Part shown: piece by piece, positions 15,639-25,543 of the stretch
Position numbering within the stretch: the stretch's first letter is position 1
How the letters are laid out: each line of letters starts with the position of its first letter
DNA from: Hyphomicrobiales bacterium
GTDB taxonomy: Bacteria > Pseudomonadota > Alphaproteobacteria > Rhizobiales > Rhizobiaceae
NCBI GenBank assembly: GCA_900472605.1
Contig: UCJD01000022.1
Coordinates: forward strand, 1 to 64,000
Direction: 5' to 3'
DNA: 64,000 nt
Notes under the pieces: model-generated
Databases searched by the model: none
The model's input: only the letters and a program-made list of their open reading frames with translations
Told to the model about the DNA's origin: nothing
Made by a program: the position numbers and the translations under genes

Positions 15639-18323
15639 TCAATCCCCATCACCCCGCCCATTGACGATCTCGCGCTTCCCGACATGGTTGGCCGGCCCGA
15701 CCAGCCCTTCCTTTTCCATCCGCTCGACCAGCGAGGCGGCGCGGTTGTAGCCGATGCCGAGACGGCGCTGGATGTAGGAAGTCGAGCACTTCTTGTCGCG
15801 CAGGACGACCTTGACGGCCTTGTCGTAGAGGTCGTTGCCGTCCTCGGCCGCCATGTCGCCCTTGTCGAACACGGCGCTGTCCTCTTCTTCGCCGTCTTCC
15901 TCCTCGTCGGCCGTGACCGTGTCGAGATACTCAGGACGCCCTTGCGTCTTCAGATGCGCCACGACCTTTTCGACCTCCGCGTCGGAGACGAACGGGCCGT
16001 GGACGCGCGAGATGCGGCCGCCGCCCTGCATGTGCAGCATGTCGCCCTGGCCGAGCAGCTGTTCGGCGCCTTGTTCTCCGAGGATGGTGCGGCTGTCGAT
16101 CTTCGACGTCACCTGGAAGGAGATGCGGGTCGGGAAGTTGGCCTTGATCGTGCCGGTGATGACATCGACCGAGGGGCGCTGCGTTGCCATGATCAGGTGG
16201 ATACCCGCCGCGCGCGCCATCTGTGCCAGCCGCTGGATCGCGCCTTCGATTTCCTTGCCGGCCACCATCATCAGGTCGGCCATCTCGTCGACGATGACGA
16301 CGATGTAAGGCATCGGCGTCAGGTCGAGTTCTTGGCTCTCCTCGATAGGCGCCCCGGTGCTGCGGTCGAAGCCGGTTTGCACCATGATATGGATCGTTTC
16401 GCCCTTCTCCTTGGCCTGCGCCACGCGGCTGTTGTAGCCGTCGATATTGCGCACGCCGAGGCGCGACATCTTGCGGTAGCGCTCCTCCATCTCGCGCACC
16501 GCCCACTTCAGCGCCATCACGGCCTTCTTCGGGTCGGTCACGACGGGGGTGAGCAGGTGCGGAATGCCGTCATAGATCGACAGTTCGAGCATCTTCGGAT
16601 CGATCATGATCAGGCGGCACTGTTCCGGCGTCATCCGGTAGAGCAGCGAGAGAATCATCGTGTTGACGGCGACCGACTTGCCGGAGCCGGTGGTGCCTGC
16701 AACGAGCAGATGCGGCATCTTCGCAAGTTCTGCGATAACAGGTTCGCCGCCGATCGTCTTGCCCAGCCCGAGCGCCAGCTTGTAGCTGCTCTTCTCGAAA
16801 TCGGCGCTCTCGATCATCTCGCGGAAATAGACGGTTTCGCGCAGCGCGTTCGGCAGTTCGATGCCGATGACATTGCGGCCGGGCACCACGGCGACACGCG
16901 CCGACAGTGCCGACATCGAGCGGGCGATATCGTCGGCAAGGCCGATGACGCGCGAGGATTTGACGCCCGGCGCCGGCTCGAATTCATAGAGCGTGACGAC
17001 AGGGCCGGGACGCACATGGATGATCTCGCCCTTGATGCCGAAATCTTCCAGAACGCTTTCCAGAAGCCCGGCATTCTGCTCCAGCGCTTCCTGCGACATG
17101 ATCTCGCCAATGCGTTCCGGCGGCTCCTGCAGCAGCGAGTTGGAGGGGAATTCATAGCCCGAGGCATCGATCTTCGACGGCACGAACTTGTGCGCTACCA
17201 TGCGGGCAGCGGGTGCAAGCGGCGCGATCGCCGGCTGCGAGCGAACCGGCATCGGTGCGATCGGCTGCGTGGCTATCGGCTGCGGCTCGACGGCCGTCGG
17301 GTGTATGACCTGCGGGGCAGGCGCGGGCGCCTGTGCCTCGGCCGTCGTCGCCTGCTGCTTCAGCCTGACTGCAAGAGGCTGGCGGATCGGCGCGCGACCG
17401 TTGGTCGGGGCCGGTGCCACGACAACAGGCGCCGCAATGGAAACGGCAGGCGCTGCGGCGACAACGGGGCCGGCGACCGGGGCCGCGGCAACTGGAGCAG
17501 GGGCAGCAGCCGCGGGCAGCGGCGCGGCATAGGGCGCGGCCACCACGGGTTGCTTGCCCGGGCGCCATTCCATAATGCGGAACTGGCTGATGATCGTATC
17601 TGGTGCGGCGACCGTCTGTGGCGTCACGATCTGCACCTGTGGCGCAGCCTGTACTGGCTCGGCCGGCGCCTCGCCATCTTCAAAGGACATCACTTCCCAG
17701 AAGGCGAAGTCGGAGATCGAGGCGAGGTTGGAAGAGGCGTGGAACTGCGCCTCGTCAGCGGTCTCTGAGACGACGATCGCGTTTTCTTCGACTGCGGCGA
17801 CATTCGCTGCCGGCTGATAGACGTCGAAGGGCACGTTGACCAAGGGCGCGCGCGGGCCGGCCGGCTGCGACGCATAGGCATTGCGCAGCGCCTGCTGTTG
17901 AACGTGGGGCTGCGGCTGCGTGACGGCCGGCTGCATGGCGGCCTGGCGGGCGACATAGCCCTGGCGTGGCTGTGCGGCGGGCTGCGGCACGGCGATCGGC
18001 TGGGCCACCGGCGCCATCACCTTCACGGCCGCCGATGCCACCACTTGGGCGGGCTGCGGGGCAGGTGCCGGCACCTGCTGCGGGGCGAGCGCTGCGACCT
18101 GCGCAGGCTCCATCACCCGCTGCTGCACCGGTTCGGCCGGCTGCTTGCGCGGGTTGATCTGGCTCTCCGGCGTGCGGGTAAAGCGGACATTCGGCGCCAG
18201 CGAAAAGTGATTCTGCCAGATCGGCGGCACCGGCTTCTCGCCGGCCTGTTCCTGCAGCTGTTCGCCCTGGGTGTCGGCGGAAACCTCGCCGGCATCCGTC
18301 AGATTGGTTCTAGGAAAGCGCAT
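15639..18323 (-). CDS. ftsK: FtsK/SpoIIIE-type DNA translocase lacking membrane segments
   Basis: The 894-residue protein has three parts. The first is a proline/alanine/glutamine-rich linker of about 380 residues. The second is the motor domain, with Walker A GTTGSGKS near 545, Walker [13 protein letters not shown] and the [19 protein letters not shown] segment. The third is a C-terminal gamma winged helix that reads KOPS-like DNA signs ([15 protein letters not shown]). FtsK pumps DNA at the division septum and activates XerCD. The usual four N-terminal membrane helices are absent here, so this may be a second, soluble paralogue. ATG 18323 is preferred to GTG 18338. Confidence 0.9.
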   Translation of the reverse strand: MRFPRTNLTDAGEVSADTQGEQLQEQAGEKPVPPIWQNHFSLAPNVRFTRTPESQINPRKQPAEPVQQRVMEPAQVAALAPQQVPAPAPQPAQVVASAAVKVMAPVAQPIAVPQPAAQPRQGYVARQAAMQPAVTQPQPHVQQQALRNAYASQPAGPRAPLVNVPFDVYQPAANVAAVEENAIVVSETADEAQFHASSNLASISDFAFWEVMSFEDGEAPAEPVQAAPQVQIVTPQTVAAPDTIISQFRIMEWRPGKQPVVAAPYAAPLPAAAAPAPVAAAPVAGPVVAAAPAVSIAAPVVVAPAPTNGRAPIRQPLAVRLKQQATTAEAQAPAPAPQVIHPTAVEPQPIATQPIAPMPVRSQPAIAPLAPAARMVAHKFVPSKIDASGYEFPSNSLLQEPPERIGEIMSQEALEQNAGLLESVLEDFGIKGEIIHVRPGPVVTLYEFEPAPGVKSSRVIGLADDIARSMSALSARVAVVPGRNVIGIELPNALRETVYFREMIESADFEKSSYKLALGLGKTIGGEPVIAELAKMPHLLVAGTTGSGKSVAVNTMILSLLYRMTPEQCRLIMIDPKMLELSIYDGIPHLLTPVVTDPKKAVMALKWAVREMEERYRKMSRLGVRNIDGYNSRVAQAKEKGETIHIMVQTGFDRSTGAPIEESQELDLTPMPYIVVIVDEMADLMMVAGKEIEGAIQRLAQMARAAGIHLIMATQRPSVDVITGTIKANFPTRISFQVTSKIDSRTILGEQGAEQLLGQGDMLHMQGGGRISRVHGPFVSDAEVEKVVAHLKTQGRPEYLDTVTADEEEDGEEEDSAVFDKGDMAAEDGNDLYDKAVKVVLRDKKCSTSYIQRRLGIGYNRAASLVERMEKEGLVGPANHVGKREIVNGRGDGD

Positions 18324-18497
18324 ACGACAGCCACTCACTCATGATTAGCAACTATTATCCTCTTCCGGCTTAGGAAATGAAGGTTAATAAGTTCCTTCTC
18401 GACGCCCCCGCGCGACAGCTGCGTGAAGGCGTAAGTCTAGTGCTTTCAGTGACTTGCTTGATAAAGAAAATTTTAGCGATTTTTCGACGAGGCGCTC

Positions 18498-18601
18498 ACG
18501 CATCGGCCCGAAAATCAAAAACGATTTTCGGAAAGTCCGATGCGTGGATGCAAAGAGTTAGAGCGTCCTTTGTGCATTCGCACGAACATACGGCGCTCTA
18601 A
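18498..18601. repeat. Nested palindromic intergenic element
   Basis: Outer arms ACGCATCGG (18498-18506) and CCGATGCGT (18537-18545) enclose inner arms CCGAAAATC (18508-18516) and GATTTTCGG (18523-18531). A second inverted repeat follows, TTAGAGCG near 18558 with CGCTCTAA ending at 18601. It lies directly downstream of polA on the minus strand. The sequence resembles the repetitive extragenic elements scattered in rhizobial genomes. It may also end polA transcription. Confidence 0.6.
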
Positions 18602-21597
18602 TGCGCCTCGTCCCAGTTGGTCGCCGCGCGCGCATCCACCTTCAGCGGTACACGCATTTCGAGCGCCGGCATGGTGGCGTTTTCCATCACCGAAACGATG
18701 ACAGGCATGGCCTTGTCGACATCCGCGTCCTCGACCTCGAAGATCAGTTCGTCGTGCACCTGCAGCAGCATGCGCGCCCGCTCGGAAAGACCCACCTCTG
18801 AAAGCGCCGGCTCCATCTTGATCATCGCCCGGCGGATCACGTCGGCGGCCGAGCCCTGGATCGGGGCGTTGATCGCCGCGCGCTCGTTGAAGGCGCGAAC
18901 CGAGGGGTTTGAGGAGCGAATCTCCGGATAGTTGATTCGCCGCCCGAAGATCGTCTCGACATAGCCCTTGTCGCGGGCCTGCTGCTTGGTGCTGTCCATG
19001 TAGTCGCGAATGCCGGGGAAGCGCTCGAAATAGCGCTTGATGTAGTCGCCCGCTTCCGATCGCTCGATCGACAGCTGGTTGGCAAGGCCGAAGGCCGAGA
19101 TACCGTAGATGATGCCGAAATTGATCGCCTTGGCCCGCCGGCGCACTTCCGACGGCATGCCCTCGACCGGCACGCCGAACATTTCCGACGCCGTCATCGC
19201 ATGGATGTCGATCCCGTCGGCAAAGGCCTGCGTCAGCTGCGGGATTTCGGCGACATGGGCGAGCACGCGCAGCTCGATCTGGCTGTAGTCGGCCGAGATC
19301 AGCTTGTGGCCCGGCGTCGAGATGAAGGCGGTGCGGATCTTGCGGCCCTCGGCGGTGCGCACCGGAATGTTCTGCAGGTTCGGTTCCGACGAGGACAGGC
19401 GCCCCGTCGTCGTCGATGCCAGCGAGTAGGAAGTATGCACCCGCTTCGTCTGCGGGTGCACATAGCCCGGCAGGGCGTCGGTGTAGGTGGATTTAAGCTT
19501 GGTCAGCTGCCGCCAGTCGACGATCTTGCGCGGCAGTTCCAACCCGGCCGCGGCCAGATCCTCCAGCACGCTGGCCGAGGTCGACCATTGCCCGGTCTTC
19601 GTCTTCGAACCGCCGGCAAGGCCCATCTTGCCGAACAGGATGTCGCCCAGCTGCTTCGGCGAGCCGATGTTGAAGCGCTCGCCGGCCAGCTGGTAGATCT
19701 CGTCCTCCAGCCTTGCCGCGCCCTGCGCCAATTCGCCCGAGAGACGCGACAGGATCTGCCGGTCGACGGTGATCCCCCGCTCTTCCATATGCGCGAGAAC
19801 GGGCAGCAACGGCCGCTCCAGCCGCTCGTAGACGGAGGTCAGCTTCTCGGCCGCCAGCCGTGGCTTCAGCACCATCCAGAGCCTGAGCGTCACGTCGGCA
19901 TCCTCGGCCGCGTAATGCGTGGCGCGGTCGATATCGACGAGATCGAAGGAGATGTTCGACTTGCCGCTGCCGGCCACGTCCTTGTAGGCGATCGGCTTGT
20001 GGTTGAGAAATTTCTCCGATAGCGGATCCATACCGTGCGCGCCGGTGCCGGCGTCGAGCACGTAGGAGATCAGCATCGTATCGTCGAAGTTCTTGGTCTC
20101 GACGCCGTAGCGCTTCATCAGCAGGTAGTCGTATTTCAGGTTTTGCGCGACCTTGAGCACCGACTGGTCCTCGAGCAGTGCCTTCAGCCTTGGCAGCGCA
20201 TCGCGCATCGGGATCTGGTTCTCGGCCATGCCGCCACCGAGCAGATCGCCCACGCCGGTCTTGTGGCCAAGCGGCACATAGGCGGCGCGGATGTTGACGC
20301 CCGTGGGGCTCTTCGCGTTATCGGCAATCGCCATCGAGAAGCCGACGAGCTCGGCCTGCATCGCGTCGAGCGAGGTCGTCTCGGTGTCGAAGCCGATCAC
20401 GCCGGTCTCGCGCGCATCCGCGATCCACTTATCGAGCGTCGCGATATCGCGGATCGTCACGTAGCGCGAATGGTCGAAGGGCAGGTTGGCGAAGGCGTCT
20501 GCGCGCGATTTGGCGAAATCGGACGGCGTGAAGCTGCCCTCTGCCGCAGCGGAGCCGTTGACCTTTTCAGGAACGTCCACAGCGTCGCCGACGATCTCGG
20601 GCGTCCCGCCGGCAACCGGTGCCGTCTCGGCTACGTCGAGATCCGGACCATGCGCATTGGCGCCCCACTCGACCGGCACGTCGACCGGGTCGATAGCACT
20701 CGCATCGCATTCGCAGGCCTCTGCCACGCGCCGCGTCAGGCTGGTGAACTGCATGGCCTTCAGGAACCCGATCAGCTTCGGCCCATCCTGCGCTTCCAGA
20801 ACGAGGTCGGCGACGGCGATGTCGAGCGGCACGTCGGTTCTGAGTTTCACGAGTTCACGTGACAGTCGCGCCTTGTCGGCATTCTCGATGATCGTCTGCC
20901 GGCGCTTCTCCTGCTTGATCTCGGTAGCGCGTTCGAGCAGCGTGTCGAGGTCGCCATATTCGGCCAGCAGCGTCGCCGCCGTCTTCGGGCCGATGCCGGG
21001 AATGCCCGGCACGTTGTCGACGGAATCGCCGGTCATCGCCTGCAGGTCGATCATCTTTTCCGGCGGCACGCCCCATTTCTCGATCACGTCAGGGATGCCG
21101 ATCTGCTTGTCCTTCATGCTGTCGTACATGTGGACATTGGCGGTGACGAGCTGCATCAGGTCCTTGTCGGAGGAGACGATCGTCACGTCGGCGCCGGCAG
21201 CCTCGGCCTGGCGGGCATAGGTGGCGATGATGTCGTCGGCCTCGAAACCCTCGGTCTCGATGCACGGCAGATTGAACGCCCGCGTCGCCTGGCGGATCAG
21301 CCCGAACTGCGGGATCAGCTCTTCGGGCGGTGCCGAGCGGTTGGCCTTGTAGGCGTCATAGAGATCCTTGCGGAAGGTCTTTGACGAATAGTCGAAGATG
21401 ACGGCCAGATGCGTCGGCGTCACGCCCACCGACGTGTCGCGCGCCTCGGTCAAGAGCTTCCACAGCATGTTGCAGAAACCCGAGACGGCGCCAACAGGCA
21501 GCCCATCCGATTTGCGCGTCAGCGGCGGCAGGGCATGGAAGGCTCGAAAGATGAATCCGGAGCCGTCGACAAGAAAGAGATGATCGCCTTTTTTCAT
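18598..21597 (-). CDS. polA: DNA polymerase I
   Basis: The 999-residue protein starts MKKGDHLFLVDGSGFIFRAF. Its N-terminal 5'-3' exonuclease domain is followed by a charged spacer near 300-370. The 3'-5' proofreading domain begins near 395 (GFDTETTSLDAM, with D and E of Exo I). The polymerase domain has motif A SADYSQIELRVLAH, motif B RRRAKAINFGIIYG and motif C LLQVHDELIFEV. It fills gaps after repair and removes Okazaki primers. The proofreading residues are present, unlike in Taq-type enzymes. An 18-residue longer frame to 21651 is less likely. Confidence 0.96.
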   Translation of the reverse strand: MKKGDHLFLVDGSGFIFRAFHALPPLTRKSDGLPVGAVSGFCNMLWKLLTEARDTSVGVTPTHLAVIFDYSSKTFRKDLYDAYKANRSAPPEELIPQFGLIRQATRAFNLPCIETEGFEADDIIATYARQAEAAGADVTIVSSDKDLMQLVTANVHMYDSMKDKQIGIPDVIEKWGVPPEKMIDLQAMTGDSVDNVPGIPGIGPKTAATLLAEYGDLDTLLERATEIKQEKRRQTIIENADKARLSRELVKLRTDVPLDIAVADLVLEAQDGPKLIGFLKAMQFTSLTRRVAEACECDASAIDPVDVPVEWGANAHGPDLDVAETAPVAGGTPEIVGDAVDVPEKVNGSAAAEGSFTPSDFAKSRADAFANLPFDHSRYVTIRDIATLDKWIADARETGVIGFDTETTSLDAMQAELVGFSMAIADNAKSPTGVNIRAAYVPLGHKTGVGDLLGGGMAENQIPMRDALPRLKALLEDQSVLKVAQNLKYDYLLMKRYGVETKNFDDTMLISYVLDAGTGAHGMDPLSEKFLNHKPIAYKDVAGSGKSNISFDLVDIDRATHYAAEDADVTLRLWMVLKPRLAAEKLTSVYERLERPLLPVLAHMEERGITVDRQILSRLSGELAQGAARLEDEIYQLAGERFNIGSPKQLGDILFGKMGLAGGSKTKTGQWSTSASVLEDLAAAGLELPRKIVDWRQLTKLKSTYTDALPGYVHPQTKRVHTSYSLASTTTGRLSSSEPNLQNIPVRTAEGRKIRTAFISTPGHKLISADYSQIELRVLAHVAEIPQLTQAFADGIDIHAMTASEMFGVPVEGMPSEVRRRAKAINFGIIYGISAFGLANQLSIERSEAGDYIKRYFERFPGIRDYMDSTKQQARDKGYVETIFGRRINYPEIRSSNPSVRAFNERAAINAPIQGSAADVIRRAMIKMEPALSEVGLSERARMLLQVHDELIFEVEDADVDKAMPVIVSVMENATMPALEMRVPLKVDARAATNWDEAH

Positions 21598-21777
21598 GGC
21601 AGCATGGATAGCGCGGGCGCCGGGCGAGGTCCATATAAAGTTAGGGAACACGGGCGTTGCGCACAGGCCGCGACATGGCGAAAAACAGCGGAAAATGCCG
21701 ATTTCCCCTCAATAGCTGCGGCTTGTTTGAGGCGCTTTTCGCCCATACATTAGGCTTGCGCCTAACGAGAGCACACG

Positions 21778-22281
21778 ATGTCCGCAGAACCCGAATCTCA
21801 GAGGTATCTTCTTAACCAGATGTCCATGCTGATTGATGGCATGAAGGGGTTGAACAATCAGATCGCCCGGCAGGTCGAGGCGATGGGGCGCTACGATGTC
21901 GAGTTCATCAAGCTCGGTCGTTCCATGACCAACTTCGAGAGCGAGCTGCTCGAACTCCGGGTTGATATGGGAAAAGTGAAGCTGGAGGTTGGCCAGCTGA
22001 GAGCCGACGTCGGACAATTAAGAACCGAGATGGGTCAATTTCGTGCCGAGATGGAATCTCGGCTCGACGCGATCCTCAAGCGCATAGACGACCTCGAAGG
22101 TCGGACACACGATATCGCCGATCATGTTGAAGAACTGCGCTCCGACAGCTTGCGCCAGTACAATGAAGTGATGAACGCCGTGCAGGACAGCTATCAGAAC
22201 CGGATGTCCTTGCGGGACCTTGAGGCGCGCGTTTCCGAGCTGGAGCGCATCGTTGGGCTGCGCCCGCCGCCGGCCGCGTGA
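21778..22281 (+). CDS. Coiled-coil protein of unknown function
   Basis: This 167-residue protein is almost entirely heptad-repeat coiled coil. Between residues 50 and 105 the pattern ELRVDMGKVKLEVGQLRADV repeats with near-duplicate units of G-Q-L/F-R-x-E/D-M/V. A second coil follows to residue 160. No signal peptide or membrane helix is seen, so it should be cytosolic and probably oligomeric. It could be a scaffold. The internal repetition suggests tandem duplication of about seven or eleven residues. Function unknown. Confidence 0.7.
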   Translation: MSAEPESQRYLLNQMSMLIDGMKGLNNQIARQVEAMGRYDVEFIKLGRSMTNFESELLELRVDMGKVKLEVGQLRADVGQLRTEMGQFRAEMESRLDAILKRIDDLEGRTHDIADHVEELRSDSLRQYNEVMNAVQDSYQNRMSLRDLEARVSELERIVGLRPPPAA

Positions 22282-22632
22282 GTCTCGCACAAGCCGCTCA
22301 CCGGACTGTTACCAAAATGTAATAGTCAATTCTTTTCTTTCCCTTGAAAAGCCACATTCGGAACTACAAATAAATATCACCGACGCTGACTTATGTCGTG
22401 TCGAGGGTCTGATTGCCGGCTCGTCCCCCGCCGCATTGGACTTGGACAAAGGCCTCATCCCCTCTCCGGGCCTTTGTCCCCTATTTGAAGCCGCCATAGC
22501 CAAACCTCCTGGCTATGGCGGCTTTGTTTTTCTGCACTATCTCCAGCTGTATGATTATCAGTGCTTGTCTTTGAAGCATCGCATACGATTTGTTGCATTG
22601 CTCGTGGCTGGGTTTTGCGCCTAACTGACAAA
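22282..22632. other. Intergenic region with tandem stem-loops, possible small RNA
   Basis: The gap holds a first hairpin, GGACAAAGGC (22444-22453) with GCCTTTGTCC (22470-22479), and then the strong terminator listed separately. A CCCTTGAAA element lies near 22342-22350. A transcript running from there to the terminator would be about 150-180 bases with two 3' hairpins, the shape of a trans-acting small RNA. There is no reading frame of note. Confidence 0.35.
22488..22530 (+). terminator. Strong rho-independent terminator
   Basis: AAGCCGCCATAGCCA (22488-22502) pairs perfectly over 15 bases with its complement at 22510-22524, loop of seven, followed by TGTTTTTC. It lies after the coiled-coil gene and before the MarR gene. 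Confidence 0.8.
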
Positions 22633-23064
22633 ATGGGAACGGAACAAATGGACTCGGGAGCCTATCTCGCCAGCCAGCTGGCCAAGGGCTTTGCCCGCTC
22701 GCTGCAGCAGCGCGCGGCACGGCTGGGTTTTTCGCCGGGTCAGTTTCCGATTTTGCTCGAGCTTTGGGCCGAAGACGGGCTGACGCAGAAGCAGCTGCTC
22801 GCCCGCGTCGATATCGAGCAGGCGACCATGGCCAACACATTGTCGCGCATGGAGCGCGACGGCCTGATCGAGCGCCGGCCGCATCCTTCGGACAAGCGCG
22901 CCCAGCTGGTGTTCCTCACCGACCGCGCGAAAACGATGGAAAACGATGCGGTTCTTGCGGCGCGCGAAGCCGATCTGGCCCTGTTCGATGGGTTCAAGAC
23001 ATTCGAGCGCGAACTGACGCTCGAATATATCCGTCGCCTGCTGGCGAACGCCAAAAAGCTCTGA
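22633..23064 (+). CDS. MarR-family transcriptional regulator
   Basis: The 143-residue protein has the winged-helix MarR core: GLTQKQLLARVDIEQATMAN (recognition helix region, residues about 50-70), RMERDGLIERRPHPSDKRAQ (wing) and a long dimerising C-terminal helix. Such proteins repress genes for efflux or stress responses and release DNA on binding small aromatic ligands. No likely target is adjacent except itself. Starts at 22633 and 22648 are both possible; the second has GGAAC just upstream. Confidence 0.85.
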   Translation: MGTEQMDSGAYLASQLAKGFARSLQQRAARLGFSPGQFPILLELWAEDGLTQKQLLARVDIEQATMANTLSRMERDGLIERRPHPSDKRAQLVFLTDRAKTMENDAVLAAREADLALFDGFKTFERELTLEYIRRLLANAKKL

Positions 23065-23115
23065 GGTTAGATATCTGGTCCCGGCGCGAGCCGGGCCCGG
23101 GATCAGGGCCGCGCC

Positions 23116-23517
23116 TTATTCGGCGGCGGCGAGATAGATCTGGTTCTGCGAGGATGCGGCAAGAGCCTGCACGCGCGCTTCGGTCTTGGCGATCAGCTGG
23201 TAGAACTCGTCCTGCGCTTCGACATCAAGCTGAATGACGGCGTTCACCTCATCCGGCGTGTCGCAGACGCAGGCGACGGCCGATATCGGGCAGATGCCAC
23301 CGGGATAACGCTTGCCGCTGCCCGTATAGGCGCGGCGACCCCAGCGCTCGGAATAGACAGTCTCTTCGCGATCGATCTGCAGGATCGTGCCCTTGCACGC
23401 GGTCACGATGCCGGCCTTGCCATAGGCAAACCAGTGGTAGTTCAATTTCCGCAAGATGTACTTGCCGGTGATGTCTTCGCCGGCCAATTCGGCGGGATCT
23501 TCAATCATACGGATCAT
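23116..23517 (-). CDS. Conserved-looking protein of unknown function
   Basis: The 133-residue frame starts with AAGGAAG five bases before ATG 23517 (MIRMIEDPAEL). It contains a compact, beta-rich middle (YILRKLNYHWFAYGKAGIVT), a cysteine pair in ACVCDT near 88-92 with another cysteine in GICPIS, and a helical C-terminus. No signal peptide or known motif is seen. The good ribosome site and clean codon pattern indicate a real gene; the function is unknown. Confidence 0.55.
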   Translation of the reverse strand: MIRMIEDPAELAGEDITGKYILRKLNYHWFAYGKAGIVTACKGTILQIDREETVYSERWGRRAYTGSGKRYPGGICPISAVACVCDTPDEVNAVIQLDVEAQDEFYQLIAKTEARVQALAASSQNQIYLAAAE

Positions 23518-23662
23518 GACGTCTTCCTTAACGTGCACGTAATATCCGATATCTATGTTTCAGCTTCAAGACGAAAAGCTCAGCTTTTGAAGCCACTTAG
23601 TCACAAGTTGTTTCGAATTCTTACGAATTTCGCCGCTTTTTCGCCCTTTGGGCGCCATCGGC

Positions 23663-24919
23663 TCAGCCCCTGAACGCAACTTCCAGGTTTTGCCTGTCCT
23701 GCGCCACCACCCGGCAATGCGTCTCGAAGCCTTCGCCCTTGATGACAAGCACGAACTCGGCCGGGATTCCGGTCGAGCTCGAAACCGAAAGCGCGGCGCT
23801 GTCGGCGCCGAGTGAGCGGATGGTGCAGTCGATCGTCGAGCGGCGATCGTTGAACAGGATGGAGCCGGCCTTCAGCACGCGCCGGCGCGCCCCGCTCGGC
23901 TGATCCGCGCTGATCGATTGCCAGCAGAGGCAGCGGTTGCGGCCGCTGCGCTTGGCCTCGTACATGGCGGCGTCGGCTTGCGCCAGAAGCGTGTCGATCT
24001 CCTTGCAGACGATCGAAAGCGCCGAAATCCCGAAGCTCGCCGTCACCTTGAGCGAGCCGAAATCGCCGAGGATGGGCTCAGCTGAAATCGCCGCGCGCAG
24101 TCTCTCGGCCACGACGAGGGCGCCCTCGCGGTCGACATTCGGCAGGATGATCGCGAATTCCTCGCCGCCCAGCCGGCCGAACAGGTCGCCGCTTCGAAGC
24201 ACCGAGCGGCAGATCGAAGACACCGCCTTCAGCACCTCGTCGCCGGCCGCGTGGCCATGCGTGTCGTTGACGGTCTTGAAGTGATCGATATCGAGCACGA
24301 TGCAGGCGAGGCTTTTCTGGTTGCGCAGCGCAGCCCCGATCAGCTGGTCCGTCTCTTCCTTGAAGGCGCGGCGCGTCAGCCCCTCGGTCAGGCTGTCGGT
24401 CGCCGCCGATTGCAGCAGCTCGATGCGGTCCATGGCGACGCCGGCGATCTCTTCCAGAATACTGAGATCCTTGCGCCCGAACGACCGCGCCGCCCGATCG
24501 ATGGCGCATACCGTCCCCACGGTGTGGCCTTGTCTGGTCCGCAGCGGGACGCCGACATAGAAGCGGACATGGTTCTCGCCAGTCACAGCGGTGTGGTCGG
24601 AAAAGCGCGGATCGCGGGTGGCGTCGGGCACGATGACGGGGGTGTCGAGGTCCACGACGTAGCGGCAGAAGGAATCCTCACGCGGCACTTCGCTGGTCGT
24701 AAATCCGGAGCAGGCCTTGTACCATTGGCGGTGCGCGTCGATCAGCGACACCAGGCCGACATCGACGGTGAAAACTTCCCTGATCAGCCGAACGATCCGC
24801 TCGAACCCTTCGTCGCGAGGCGAATCGAGCAGGTCGAGTTGCTCCAGCGCCGCCAATCGCTCGAGTTCCCGCTGTTTCACGTCCGCCGAAGACGTACCGA
24901 ATGCCCGCGCAACAACCAT
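23663..24919 (-). CDS. Diguanylate cyclase with GAF sensor and PilZ-like tail
   Basis: From ATG 24919 the product has 418 residues. Residues about 20-165 form a GAF domain (DSFCRYVVD, FYVGVPLRTRQGHTVGTVC). Residues about 170-335 are a GGDEF domain with the active-site GGEEF and the metal-binding LDIDHFKTVND. The C-terminal 75 residues look PilZ-like but the usual R-x-x-x-R and D/N-x-S-x-x-G are blurred. It should make the second messenger c-di-GMP in response to a small ligand or light/redox input. A GGGAG about ten bases upstream supports this start over 24964 or 25006. Confidence 0.85.
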   Translation of the reverse strand: MVVARAFGTSSADVKQRELERLAALEQLDLLDSPRDEGFERIVRLIREVFTVDVGLVSLIDAHRQWYKACSGFTTSEVPREDSFCRYVVDLDTPVIVPDATRDPRFSDHTAVTGENHVRFYVGVPLRTRQGHTVGTVCAIDRAARSFGRKDLSILEEIAGVAMDRIELLQSAATDSLTEGLTRRAFKEETDQLIGAALRNQKSLACIVLDIDHFKTVNDTHGHAAGDEVLKAVSSICRSVLRSGDLFGRLGGEEFAIILPNVDREGALVVAERLRAAISAEPILGDFGSLKVTASFGISALSIVCKEIDTLLAQADAAMYEAKRSGRNRCLCWQSISADQPSGARRRVLKAGSILFNDRRSTIDCTIRSLGADSAALSVSSSTGIPAEFVLVIKGEGFETHCRVVAQDRQNLEVAFRG

Positions 24920-25029
24920 TGCAAACGTGCTCCCCACTGACACCGTGTAGGAGATGCCTCGCATATAATCATGAACAAATGAATTATGCGCGGCCCCGCT
25001 TCTCATCGGTGATGGTCAGGGCAGGGGTG

Positions 25030-25491
25030 TCAAGGCCGCGGATATGGCCTCCCGTCCTTGTGAACGAATCGGCCGTCGGCATTCGCGCTCATCATGTCGA
25101 TGTCGGAACAGGTGGTGAGATCGGCCATGTCGCGGGAGCCGATTTCCAGGTAGATCGCCATCGCGCCGGACCGGTTGATCAGGTGATGGCCGTTGCCGGT
25201 ATTCTTCGGAAAGGCTGCGCAATCGCCGGCGCGAAGCGGCGTCTCGCCCTCATCCTCGACCAGCACCACCTCCCCCTGAAGCACATAGACGAACTCGTCC
25301 TCATGCGAGTGCCAGTGCCGCTGGCTCGACCAGTTTCCCGGCGGCAGGTGCATGAGGTTGATGCCGAAATCGGCAAGCCCGCCGGCGTCACCCAGCCGCT
25401 GGCGGATCCGCTCGGCGCAGGCGGCAGCATGCGGCTCCGGGTAAGGCGAACCTTTGACGCGGGCTACGGTGGCGACGTCGATCTTCGGCAT
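25030..25491 (-). CDS. Cupin-domain protein
   Basis: The 153-residue single cupin has the metal-binding motif 1 HWHSHEDEFVYVLQGE near residue 58 and motif 2 PKNTGNGHHLINRS near 94, giving two histidines and a glutamate plus a second-motif histidine. Such stand-alone cupins act as isomerases, dioxygenases or sugar-binding sensors; the exact reaction is not visible. It lies between the GGDEF gene and a DUF1801 gene, both on the same strand. Confidence 0.85.
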   Translation of the reverse strand: MPKIDVATVARVKGSPYPEPHAAACAERIRQRLGDAGGLADFGINLMHLPPGNWSSQRHWHSHEDEFVYVLQGEVVLVEDEGETPLRAGDCAAFPKNTGNGHHLINRSGAMAIYLEIGSRDMADLTTCSDIDMMSANADGRFVHKDGRPYPRP

Positions 25492-25543
25492 GAACTATCC
25501 TCCGCAGCGGTGGTTCGGCGAGTGCGCGGCCCGCTCAATCGCC

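Noticed and set aside
15684..17768. 694-codon open frame antisense to ftsK
   Set aside because: Composition is H/R/D/L-rich with no motifs; the ftsK frame has all domains.
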